Counted from the stretch's first letter, positions 1 to 6,198 are shown. The stretch is DNA of 6,283 nucleotides from Candidatus Zixiibacteriota bacterium (GCA_023127875.1 JAGMFA010000122.1:1-6283); one strand, 5' to 3'. Notes: generated by a model not told the origin, from the letters alone. Made by a program: numbers and translations.

Positions 1-76
1 AATAATAAGATGTAAACTGTTTCCTGCTCCTGTTAATAACTATCATATAGTTTAGAATAGCAGATGTTTTGGCAGC

Positions 77-100
77 CAGTATGGCGGATTTCCCATACTG
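77..100. repeat. 8-bp perfect inverted repeat, candidate operator or weak terminator
   Basis: CAGTATGG (77-84) and CCATACTG (93-100) are perfect reverse complements separated by 8 nt. The centre is about 180 bp before the predicted sigma-54 start site, within the range from which sigma-54 activators can act. The DNA after it, TGTTGCTTTT, is a poor U-tract, so a terminator for a gene left of the window is possible but weak. Confidence 0.4.
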
Positions 101-173
101 TGTTGCTTTTACTCAAGGATTGAAGCGCAAAAAAACCGGTTTCCATATCTTCATTCTCCCCCCCATCTTCACT

Positions 174-196
174 GGTCTCTTAACATCAAAGAGATC
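174..196. repeat. Inverted repeat about 83 bp upstream of the predicted pilus operon start site
   Basis: TCTCTT (176-181) and AAGAGA (189-194) pair across a 7 nt loop. The stem extends by a G-T and a G-C pair to 174 and 196. It is not the same sequence as the dyad at 77-100. The position would suit an activator site for the sigma-54 promoter, but no family-specific motif is recognised. Confidence 0.3.
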
Positions 197-240
197 AACA
201 GGTTGTGTAATTTACCGGATAAAGCGAAAGAGGTTTAGTG

Positions 241-257
241 TTGGCATAAGGATTGCT
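241..257 (+). promoter_or_regulatory. Sigma-54 (RpoN) promoter of the minor pilin operon
   Basis: The sequence TTGGCATAAGGATTGCT matches the sigma-54 consensus (TTGGCA, then TTGCT) with the invariant GG at 243-244 and GC at 255-256, 10 nt apart as required. Transcription would begin near 268 and give a leader of about 32 nt before pilV. Sigma-54 control is established for pilin genes in several bacteria, where the PilS/PilR two-component system acts with RpoN. That a PilR-type activator works here is inference; no activator gene is in the window. Confidence 0.75.
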
Positions 258-299
258 AGTAAGCTCTATTGCATAAAGATCCAATGGGAGGAAGAGGAA

Positions 300-704
300 A
301 TGAAAAAAAACTTGACAGAATCGCTTAGCAACCAAAAAGGGATGACCCTCTTGGAAGTAATGATCGCAATGCTCATCCTGGCGTTCGGAGTCTTAGGTTT
401 GGCACCGATGATCGTCATCTCCATGTATGGGAACTCTTATTCAAATCAAGTCACCGTAGCCGATGCAATCGCCATGGACAGATTCGAAGAGATAAAGACT
501 TGGTATCACATCAGCCCAATTCCTTATTCTCAAACGGTAAACAATGTCCAGGGCATCTTCACCAGGCAGACGCTGATAGATGACAGTGCCTCTGATCCTT
601 CCATTCCTGCCGGAGTATATGAGATCCAGATAACCGTCAGTTGGACAGATCAGGAAGAAGTGCCCAGGTCTGTCAGCTACTTTACCTATAAGGCCAAGAT
701 ATGA
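300..704 (+). CDS. pilV: Type IV pilus minor pilin, PilV-like prepilin
   Basis: This 134-residue protein has a class III (prepilin) signal: a 14-residue leader ending in QKG, cleavage predicted between Gly14 and Met15, then MTLLEV with the conserved Glu at position +5 (Glu19) and a hydrophobic helix to about residue 41. The segment ADAIAMDRFEEIK (54-66) and the C-terminal ITVSW (111-115) fit the PilV family, whose members belong to the minor-pilin complex at the pilus tip that primes assembly in the inner membrane. The ATG at 300 is chosen because GGAGG (287-291) lies 8 nt before it and the prepilin leader starts there; an upstream in-frame extension to 69 would run through the sigma-54 promoter. 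It is the first gene of the operon, 15 nt before pilW. The assignment to PilV rather than another minor pilin rests on these motifs and gene order. Confidence 0.85.
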   Translation: MKKNLTESLSNQKGMTLLEVMIAMLILAFGVLGLAPMIVISMYGNSYSNQVTVADAIAMDRFEEIKTWYHISPIPYSQTVNNVQGIFTRQTLIDDSASDPSIPAGVYEIQITVSWTDQEEVPRSVSYFTYKAKI

Positions 705-719
705 TCAGGAGAGGAAAAG

Positions 720-1247
720 ATGGTTAGAGTCAAAAACCAAAAGGGAATAACCTTAGTGGAACTGCTCATCGCTTGCCTGTTGACCTTTATTGTGGGTAGT
801 GCGGCTTTGGAATTCTACTCGTCACAGCATAACCAGTGGCTGGCTCAGACAGATGTTTCGGAGATGCAACAAAATGCGAGGGCTCTAAAAGATGAACTGA
901 CCACCAGCATTAGGTCTGCAGGTTATGGAATCATAGTCGGTCATCCCAGGATGGTGGTGACGTCGAACACTTTGACCATCTATCGAAAGGATTCCACCAA
1001 GATAGATACCATCCAGTATTACCTCTCTACTGCAAACCCCGATCACCCCAGCCTGGTAAAGCAGATCAATCAGGACACTCCCCAGGTCTTTGCCGAGGAT
1101 ATTGAATCGGTGCAATTCTCGCGATCGGGGAATTTGATCACCATCACGCTGGTGGCGCGCGAAGGTAGGAGGGATCCGGAATATGCCGGAGATGGATATC
1201 GTCGAAGAACGCTGATCGTCAGTGCCGAAGTTAGAAACAAAATGTAA
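720..1247 (+). CDS. pilW: Type IV pilus minor pilin, PilW-like prepilin
   Basis: The 175-residue product begins with a short leader, NQKG (6-9), cleaved before ITLVELLIACLL, with Glu14 at the +5 position and a hydrophobic helix to about residue 30. The stretch EMQQNARALKDEL (48-60) followed by SIRSAGYG (63-70) is typical of the PilW family, as is the C-terminal beta-rich part ending RRRTLIVSAEVRN. PilW (GspJ-like) proteins join PilV, PilX and FimT/FimU in the pilus initiation complex at the tip. A Shine-Dalgarno AGGAGAGG (707-714) lies 5 nt before the ATG. The gene is 15 nt after pilV and 19 nt before the PilX-like gene. It is shorter than many proteobacterial PilW proteins, which often carry a larger C-terminal domain; nothing indicates a frameshift. 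Confidence 0.85.
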   Translation: MVRVKNQKGITLVELLIACLLTFIVGSAALEFYSSQHNQWLAQTDVSEMQQNARALKDELTTSIRSAGYGIIVGHPRMVVTSNTLTIYRKDSTKIDTIQYYLSTANPDHPSLVKQINQDTPQVFAEDIESVQFSRSGNLITITLVAREGRRDPEYAGDGYRRRTLIVSAEVRNKM

Positions 1248-1266
1248 ATATCTGTGGAGGTTAAAA

Positions 1267-2739
1267 ATGTTAAAAAGGTTACGAAAAGATGATGGCTCAG
1301 CCTTGCTGATAGCACTTTTGATCATGTTAATGTTGACCTTGATCTTTGCGGCGGCTGTCACCACATCGGTGACTGATATTGATATTGCCAAGAACCAGAA
1401 GGAGAGAACTTTAGCATTTTATACTGCCGAGGCCGGGCTGCAGTTCGCCATGGGAGTTTTGAGAACGAACTTTAACGAGCTCAATAATGATACTCTGGAG
1501 AGCTGTATCAATGCCAGCAACGCAATTGGCGACGGAAACTTCAGCGTGGGTGTTGCCGGAACGTCTCCTTTCAAGACGCTAACCTCCAACGGCTTTAACC
1601 GAGATGGTGAAGCCATTGTGCAGGTGACGGTCAAGAGACGCAAGAGTCCTCTCAACATATGGGACAACATCATCTTTGCCGGAAGCGGTCAGGCCGGCGG
1701 AGTGATTAACGGAAACGTGAACTTGCACGGCTCAGTACACATCCTGGGCGATAACTTGAACCCGGGAGACCCTGCTATGGAAATGGGCGGAGCCGGTAAC
1801 GTGCACAATAACTACTCGGGTATCACTGCTGCTCTTTCCTCTCGCCTGCCCTCGTTGGATACTACCACCTTTAACGGAGAGGTGGTGAGCACATTAGATG
1901 CAGAGCTAAGAGTCAAAAAAGGGCGGGTCGATATCTCGGGTACCTCCAACGTAGGTTTTCCGGATGTATCAGGCGGTTCCCCTCCAATAAAGGAAACGTT
2001 GGATGGCGCCTACGTCACCGACAGCTACGGTGGTAATAAAGGTGAAAGCAGCGTGTATTCTGACAACGGCACCAGTGAAGGTTACGATCTGGCAGATGCG
2101 GTGAACCTGCCCGATCTGAACGACTCCTACACCGATCCCAATACCGGAATCACTTATCCGACCTACATGAACTATCTTGGGAGCAATGCCTTAGTGATAA
2201 GCGGGAATCTAACCTTAAAGCCGGGGCAGGCTTTGCCTGCCCTCTCCAATGGCTTCGGGAGTATCTATATGGACGCCAGCGGAAATCTCCAGATCAGCGG
2301 GATCGTTTACGTCACCGGTGACATCGAAATTGAGGCTGGCCAGGGGGTCAACAGGCACACCCCGGTTATTTTCGACGGCAAGGGGACCCTGGTTTCTGAA
2401 GATGATATTTCTATAAGCACCCATGTTCTATCGAACGGTACTTTTCCTACCGATGACGTGCTGGGATTCATAGCGGCAGACGACATAGGGATTGGTACCG
2501 GAGCAGGTGACGCCCACTTGAATATCATGGGTGCCTTTTTTGCGCAGGATCAGATCACCAATAAGAAGCAGAACCAGCTTGCAGGGGCTATGGTTTCCAA
2601 CTACTTCCAGATCGATAACGTGCCGGATTTGTTTCACGTTCCCTCGATAGCCGATAACCTGCCCCCAGGCATGCCCGGAAGTGAGACAATTAACATCTAC
2701 ACCTATAAGGTAGTTCCCGGAACCTGGCGTGAGCTGTGA
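1267..2739 (+). CDS. pilX: PilX-like minor pilin with a large C-terminal beta-solenoid-like domain
   Basis: The 490-residue protein starts with a basic leader and DDG (8-10), then the hydrophobic SALLIALLIMLMLTLIFAAA (11-30), and continues through NQKERTLAFYTAEAGLQFA (43-61), the hallmark of the PilX N-terminal family. Residue +5 is Ile15, not Glu; loss of this Glu is also typical of GspK-type tip subunits. Residues from about 135 are unusual for a minor pilin: they hold glycine- and asparagine-rich short strands such as INGNVNLHGSVHILG (147-161), ISGNLTLKPG (311-320), and SGNLQISG (338-345) followed by IVYVTGDIEIEAG (346-358), then LGFIAADDIGIG (399-410). This pattern resembles bactofilin-like or beta-solenoid rungs and the uncharacterised C-terminal domains found on many PilX-like proteins. 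The ATG at 1267 is preferred over GTG at 1222, which overlaps pilW, because GGAGG (1256-1260) lies 6 nt before it. The domain's role (tip adhesion or display) is inference. Confidence 0.8.
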   Translation: MLKRLRKDDGSALLIALLIMLMLTLIFAAAVTTSVTDIDIAKNQKERTLAFYTAEAGLQFAMGVLRTNFNELNNDTLESCINASNAIGDGNFSVGVAGTSPFKTLTSNGFNRDGEAIVQVTVKRRKSPLNIWDNIIFAGSGQAGGVINGNVNLHGSVHILGDNLNPGDPAMEMGGAGNVHNNYSGITAALSSRLPSLDTTTFNGEVVSTLDAELRVKKGRVDISGTSNVGFPDVSGGSPPIKETLDGAYVTDSYGGNKGESSVYSDNGTSEGYDLADAVNLPDLNDSYTDPNTGITYPTYMNYLGSNALVISGNLTLKPGQALPALSNGFGSIYMDASGNLQISGIVYVTGDIEIEAGQGVNRHTPVIFDGKGTLVSEDDISISTHVLSNGTFPTDDVLGFIAADDIGIGTGAGDAHLNIMGAFFAQDQITNKKQNQLAGAMVSNYFQIDNVPDLFHVPSIADNLPPGMPGSETINIYTYKVVPGTWREL

Positions 2740-2755
2740 TGAGAAGGAGGGCAAA

Positions 2756-3250
2756 ATGAGCAGGAGACTTAACCAGAAAGGTCTGACCTTGCTTGAGCTG
2801 GCAATAGTAGCGGTTGCGGTGGGAATAATCTCGATGCTCGCAATACCGCAATTTGGAAAGGTGATGGAACGGCTAAAGCTGAAAACCGCGGGAAGGGACA
2901 TCGTGTCATCATTGAGATTGGCAAGATCAAGTGCCGTTTCACAAAAGGACCAGTTCGGCGTCTACTTCGATTACAACTCGAACCAGTATGTTCTTTTTCA
3001 CGATGTGGCGAATCCGTCATCCTTCACCTATGATTTGGGTTCGGATTCCGTGATAGTGACCAAAGATTTGCCCGGGAATGTTAATCTTGGGTACATCAGT
3101 TTTCCCAATTTAACGGTCGTATTCAAGCCCAACGGATCTGCATCTTACAGTGGGAACGTAGGAATTTATTGCTACGGAGAATACTCCGGTTATCTGGCAG
3201 TCGACGTACTGGGCAGCACCGGGAGAGTGAAACTAATTCCCCGCGATTAG
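2756..3250 (+). CDS. fimT: GspH/FimT-family type IV minor pilin
   Basis: The 164-residue product has leader MSRRLNQKG cleaved after Gly9, then LTLLELAIVAVAVG with Glu14 at +5 and a helix to about residue 30. The segment VSSLRLARSSAVSQ (50-63) is the family's characteristic amphipathic helix, followed by VVFKPNGSAS (121-130) and a C-terminal TGRVKL (155-160), as in GspH/FimT pilins. The family supplies a core subunit of the pilus initiation complex; some FimT proteins also bind DNA for uptake. The start at ATG 2756 has a strong AAGGAGG (2744-2750) 5 nt upstream; an earlier in-frame start at 2729 would overlap the PilX-like gene and has no comparable site. It is the last gene of the operon, 16 nt after the PilX-like gene. 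Usual proteobacterial clusters place fimT/fimU before pilV, so the order is rearranged. FimT and FimU cannot be told apart here. Confidence 0.8.
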   Translation: MSRRLNQKGLTLLELAIVAVAVGIISMLAIPQFGKVMERLKLKTAGRDIVSSLRLARSSAVSQKDQFGVYFDYNSNQYVLFHDVANPSSFTYDLGSDSVIVTKDLPGNVNLGYISFPNLTVVFKPNGSASYSGNVGIYCYGEYSGYLAVDVLGSTGRVKLIPRD

Positions 3251-3457
3251 TTTGTCTAAAAATCGCTATATTCGCATAAAGGACAGAGCGCCAAAGAGCG
3301 TTTCAAAGAAAGATACCACAAAATCCACAGAGAGACCGATAGCAGGAGGAACCTGTCCGCAGGATCCAGAGGGAAGGTTTGTACCCACGATTTCTCTGGT
3401 AATCGGGCAGGTGACAAACACCGCCACCGTACGTTGATCCCTTTATTTATGGTCTTC
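3251..3457. other. Convergent intergenic region between the pilin and gpgS operons
   Basis: The 207 bp lie between two converging gene ends. A frame from TTG 3252 to 3437 is open but lacks a Shine-Dalgarno sequence or a recognisable product, so no gene is called. GGACAG (3281-3286) and CTGTCC (3353-3358) are complementary over a long interval, and an imperfect hairpin occupies 3377-3419. No stem followed by a T-run, as in a classical intrinsic terminator, is seen on either strand. Confidence 0.5.
3377..3419. repeat. Imperfect nested hairpin in the convergent intergenic region
   Basis: GTTTGTACC (3377-3385) pairs with GGTGACAAAC (3410-3419) with one unpaired G, and inside it CGATT (3388-3392) pairs with AATCG (3401-3405) across an 8 nt loop. 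The structure could form in transcripts from either strand. No T-run follows on either side, so it may be a 3' end-processing or stabilising structure rather than an intrinsic terminator. It could also be chance. Confidence 0.35.
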
Positions 3458-4795
3458 TTACTTTCCAATCAGAATCAGATGAATGTCCATCACGTTGGTG
3501 TGGGTTGGTCCGGTTATTATCAGATCGCCTAATTTACCAAAAAAGTGATAGGAATCGTTTTCTTTTAAATAACGTGTTGGATCCATTCCTTTTTTAAGTG
3601 CCCTCTTTATGGTGTCTCCATCGCATATCGCTCCTGCCGCATCTGTGGGTCCATCAGTCCCATCTGTCCCCGCAGAAAGAAACACCACATCTTTCATGCC
3701 GTCGATCCCCATAGCACTCACCAGAGCAAACTCCTGATTTCTCCCCCCTAATCCTTTTCCCTTAATCTTCACGGTAGTCTCTCCACCCGAGATAACACAG
3801 GCGGGCGGACTTACGGGATTCTTTTGTGTCTTTATTTGCCTAACTAAGTCCACGTGTCTTAACGCCGCTCTGGTGGTATCGCCAGCCACTGGTCGGGGCA
3901 AGACTAAGGTGTTATATCCTAAAGCTTCTGCTTTCCTCTTTGCCGCCTGCAGAGCTATTCGATTTGATCCGATTATCACATTTCGCACTCTTTTAAAAAT
4001 CCGATCACCCGGTTTGGGCGTCTCTTCGATTTTTCCTTGCTCACCTTTTTTCAAATGGAGATATATAGAAGGTGGGATCTTATCTGCCAATTCATATTTT
4101 TGAATAATCTTCAGACACCCCGAAAAGGTGGTGCTGTCCGGCGCTGTGGGTCCGGAGGCGATGAATTCGATTTTGTCTCCGATCACGTCAGATAATATCA
4201 GGGTGAGAACCTTCGCTGGTTGCGCCAGTTGCGCTATCTTTCCTCCTTTGACCTGAGAGATATGCTTGCGAATGGTGTTGATCTCTTTGATGTCGGCACC
4301 ACATCTCAAAAGCTGGTCAGTGAGCCCGATCTTATCCCTTAAACCTATTCCTGGTACAGGAGAAACCAAAAGTGAAGACCCCCCACCAGAGAGAAGGAAA
4401 ATGATCAAATCGTCTGCGGTAGTCCGGGATAAAAGTCTTGCAATCCTTCTGGTTCCTTGCCAACCAGATTTGTCCGGCAGAGGATGTCCCCCCTCCACCA
4501 ATTCGACCTTGTTTAGTGGAACCAGATAACCTCTCTTGGTTATCACTATCCCGGAGGAGATTTTCTCCCCCAAAATCTCCTCTAAGACAAAAGTCATCCG
4601 GGCAGAAGCCTTGCCCGCACCAATTATGAGGATTCGCTGGAATGATTTTAGATCATAAGAGAGGTGATCCACCCACAACTTTCCCTGCTTAAGCTTGATG
4701 CGTTTTCTGATAGCGTGAAACGGATCGCAGGCTTTAATGCAGAAGCGTAAGATCGACAAAGCGTCTCGTCTGAGTGACTTCACTGTTTGGGGCAT
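3458..4795 (-). CDS. Glycerate kinase, class II (glycerate 2-kinase, MOFRL family)
   Basis: The 445-residue enzyme should transfer phosphate from ATP to D-glycerate, most likely giving 2-phosphoglycerate, in the cytoplasm. The full-length family pattern is present: IGAGKAS (58-64) with Lys62 as the probable catalytic lysine, EGGHPLPD (101-108), SGGGSSLL (136-143), RKHISQVKGGKIA (176-188), LSDVIGD (201-207), SGPTAPD (214-220), and the MOFRL domain with SGGETTVKIKGKG (336-348) then GGRNQEFAL (350-358). Arg352 is the likely catalytic arginine. GTDGTDGPTDAAGA (376-389) and GPTHTNVMD (429-437) complete the C-terminus. It follows gpgS by 8 nt. The best Shine-Dalgarno sequence is unusually far from this ATG (19 nt), so the start is less certain than the family. 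Older annotations of this family as hydroxypyruvate reductase (ttuD) are an alternative name. In context it would return glycerate from glucosylglycerate breakdown to the phosphoglycerate pool. Confidence 0.9.
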   Translation of the reverse strand: MPQTVKSLRRDALSILRFCIKACDPFHAIRKRIKLKQGKLWVDHLSYDLKSFQRILIIGAGKASARMTFVLEEILGEKISSGIVITKRGYLVPLNKVELVEGGHPLPDKSGWQGTRRIARLLSRTTADDLIIFLLSGGGSSLLVSPVPGIGLRDKIGLTDQLLRCGADIKEINTIRKHISQVKGGKIAQLAQPAKVLTLILSDVIGDKIEFIASGPTAPDSTTFSGCLKIIQKYELADKIPPSIYLHLKKGEQGKIEETPKPGDRIFKRVRNVIIGSNRIALQAAKRKAEALGYNTLVLPRPVAGDTTRAALRHVDLVRQIKTQKNPVSPPACVISGGETTVKIKGKGLGGRNQEFALVSAMGIDGMKDVVFLSAGTDGTDGPTDAAGAICDGDTIKRALKKGMDPTRYLKENDSYHFFGKLGDLIITGPTHTNVMDIHLILIGK

Positions 4796-4803
4796 GAGAA
4801 AAA

Positions 4804-6012
4804 TTACCGGTTATCCTCCTCTACCGCTTCTCGCAGTTTGTCTGAAAAATCCGGGATGGCGGAGGTGACCCGGTTCCAGTTAGGAATCTCAGGGGTGCTC
4901 AATGGATTATCCAGAAACTCTTTGGCCGCTATCTTGATCCCCCTGCAGAACGCCTCTACTGCTGAGACCTCAGCATGTCTGTCAAAATAGAGCTGATTGA
5001 TGGAGGCATCATCCTCATATCTCTTTATGGAATCCTGAGCGGTTCTCAAATAGGTGGATTCCAGTGTGCGCAAAAGCCCGGCGGAGATGATCACTCCCTC
5101 GGTGGAAAGGGTTCTGAAGATGGTCTTGGTAATGTCCACACACATTTTCAAAAGACCCTTCTTGGGATCGGTTTCCGAAAGCTCCTGATGCTTGTGCTCG
5201 AAGCTCTCCACCAGATCCGCCTGACAGATCCTTTTGGTCACGCAGTTGCGATACACCTCGGCTAAAAGCCCCACCTCCAGTCCCCAGTCGGAAGGAATTC
5301 TGGTCACCCGGGCTAAATCGATATCTAAGCTGAACTCTCCCGACAGCGGATAACGAAAACTGTCGAAATAAACCAAAATGGGCAGATAACCCAAAATCTT
5401 TTGCAAAGCCCGGATCAAGGGGGTGAAAAACAAACGAGTAACCCTTCCGAACATCCGATCGGTCACCCGGCTGTAAAATCCTTTGCAGAATTCATATCCC
5501 ATGTTAGGGTTAGCTGACGGAAAACACAGACGGGCTAAAAGCTCCCGATTGTAGGTAAGGATGTCGCAATCATGAAGCGCTATCACCTCGCTTCTCTCGG
5601 TGGCAATCACATACCCCATGGCAATCCATACTGATCTTCCCTTTCCATCTTCCCCCAGGAAAAGCTCGTTTTTCTCCAGGAGCTTATAAAGCTCACCGAT
5701 TCTGGGACCACTGCTCCACACTATTTTCGTCTCAAAAGGCATCTCAGAAAGGGCCTTTTTTGCCTGTCTGAACTCCATGGTGTCGGTTTTGTTCATCACC
5801 ACCACTATCTCCTCTAAATACTTCACCCCAGCTAAATTTTCCAAAATCCCCTTGAAAGCCTCCCCTTGAAAATCAGCAAAAGTAGTAGGCAAGACCAAAC
5901 CTATGGGTCGATGTTTGGCATGTTCCACCAGCTCGGCTTCTAACGCTTCCAAATTGGGCTTTCCTAGCCGGTGCAGGGTGGAAACCACACCACTTTGATA
6001 AAAATCACTCAT
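4804..6012 (-). CDS. gpgS: Glucosyl-3-phosphoglycerate synthase (GT81 family glycosyltransferase)
   Basis: The 402-residue protein fits the retaining GT-A enzymes that join glucose from an NDP-glucose donor to 3-phosphoglycerate, the first step of glucosylglycerate synthesis in the cytoplasm. The N-terminal SGVVSTLHRLG (7-17) is followed by a GT-A fold with the metal-binding DCD motif (148-150, in ALHDCDILTYN). KGFYSRVTDRMFGRVTRL (177-194), YPLSGEFS (221-228) and DWGLEVGLLAEVYRN (242-256) match conserved acceptor and donor-site segments of the GpgS family. FEHKHQELS (271-279) supplies the histidine expected to help bind the metal. The ATG at 6012 has AAGGAGG (6022-6028) 9 nt upstream, and a sigma-70 promoter lies about 80 bp further on. 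It is the first gene of a two-gene operon with glycerate kinase. Mannosyl-3-phosphoglycerate synthase is less likely because those motifs are of the GT81 type. The donor (GDP- or UDP-glucose) cannot be read from the sequence. Confidence 0.85.
   Translation of the reverse strand: MSDFYQSGVVSTLHRLGKPNLEALEAELVEHAKHRPIGLVLPTTFADFQGEAFKGILENLAGVKYLEEIVVVMNKTDTMEFRQAKKALSEMPFETKIVWSSGPRIGELYKLLEKNELFLGEDGKGRSVWIAMGYVIATERSEVIALHDCDILTYNRELLARLCFPSANPNMGYEFCKGFYSRVTDRMFGRVTRLFFTPLIRALQKILGYLPILVYFDSFRYPLSGEFSLDIDLARVTRIPSDWGLEVGLLAEVYRNCVTKRICQADLVESFEHKHQELSETDPKKGLLKMCVDITKTIFRTLSTEGVIISAGLLRTLESTYLRTAQDSIKRYEDDASINQLYFDRHAEVSAVEAFCRGIKIAAKEFLDNPLSTPEIPNWNRVTSAIPDFSDKLREAVEEDNR
4815..4820 (-). 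promoter_or_regulatory. Shine-Dalgarno of the glycerate kinase gene, unusually distant
   Basis: On the minus strand AGGAGG lies inside the last codons of gpgS, 19 nt before the ATG at 4795. That is longer than usual. The only in-frame codons between the upstream TAA and the ATG that could act as a closer start include ATT at 4802-4804, 10 nt from the site. Translational coupling with the gpgS stop is the simplest reading. Confidence 0.4.
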
Positions 6013-6093
6013 CTTTTTATCCCTCCTTTTTTTGCGGGTTTCCTTCTCACAGACACATAATCATTTGTTGTGAATCACTTTTGTTCGACTTTT

Positions 6094-6122
6094 AGTATAA
6101 CAAATTAATAAAATCCAATCAA
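6094..6122 (-). promoter_or_regulatory. Sigma-70 type promoter with extended -10 for gpgS
   Basis: Read on the minus strand, TTGATT (6117-6122) is followed after exactly 17 bp by TATACT (6094-6099), and TGT precedes the -10 hexamer to make an extended -10 element. The start site should fall near 6087, giving a leader of about 75 nt before gpgS. It is the only strong promoter candidate for the gpgS-glycerate kinase pair. No operator overlapping it is recognised. Confidence 0.75.
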
Positions 6123-6179
6123 GAGATTTATCACACTGGTTTACGTCCACTGATGCGGTATGGGTAGTTGTTCCTTCAC

Positions 6180-6198
6180 GATGAATTGAAAATTCATC
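6180..6198. repeat. Perfect 8-bp inverted repeat with 3-nt loop
   Basis: GATGAATT (6180-6187) and AATTCATC (6191-6198) are exact reverse complements around GAA. The centre lies about 70 bp upstream of the gpgS -35 element, so it could be an operator, or the first stem of the palindrome cluster to its right. No T-run follows on either strand, which argues against a terminator. Confidence 0.5.

Larger units (their letters stand above)
1..240. other. Upstream control region of the pilin operon, no gene supported
   Basis: No reading frame here has a credible start with a Shine-Dalgarno sequence. The frame that runs in from TTG at 69 towards pilV lacks pilin-like or other recognisable sequence before codon 300 and overlaps the sigma-54 promoter. 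The stretch holds two inverted repeats (77-100 and 174-196), a 10 bp palindrome AAACCGGTTT (133-142) and a run of seven C (158-164). Its position just upstream of a sigma-54 promoter makes it the expected place for enhancer-binding activator sites, but this is inferred from position only. Confidence 0.5.

Noticed and set aside
1..46. Minus-strand ATG at 46 with 15 codons open to the window edge, possibly a divergent gene
   Set aside because: There is no Shine-Dalgarno sequence before it and too few codons are visible to support a gene.
69..299. In-frame extension of the pilV reading frame from TTG 69
   Set aside because: It has no Shine-Dalgarno sequence, runs across the sigma-54 promoter and lacks family similarity; the prepilin leader and a good Shine-Dalgarno sequence fix the start at 300.
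1222..1266. GTG start for the PilX-like gene overlapping pilW
   Set aside because: The added 15 residues do not fit a prepilin leader and GGAGG is correctly placed for ATG 1267.
885..1391. Antisense frame of 168 codons opposite pilW and the start of the PilX-like gene
   Set aside because: It lies wholly opposite well-supported pilin genes and its product shows no recognisable motif; it is a shadow of their codon use.
2428..2901. Antisense frame of 157 codons opposite the PilX-like/fimT junction
   Set aside because: It overlaps two supported genes and their Shine-Dalgarno sequence and shows no domain features.
3243..3266. GCGATT/AATCGC stem overlapping the fimT stop codon as a terminator
   Set aside because: The stem is only 6 bp and is followed by mixed sequence without a T-run.
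3252..3437. 61-codon plus-strand frame after fimT
   Set aside because: It has a TTG start directly at the fimT stop, no Shine-Dalgarno sequence, low-complexity polar composition and no recognised family. It is kept only as intergenic content.
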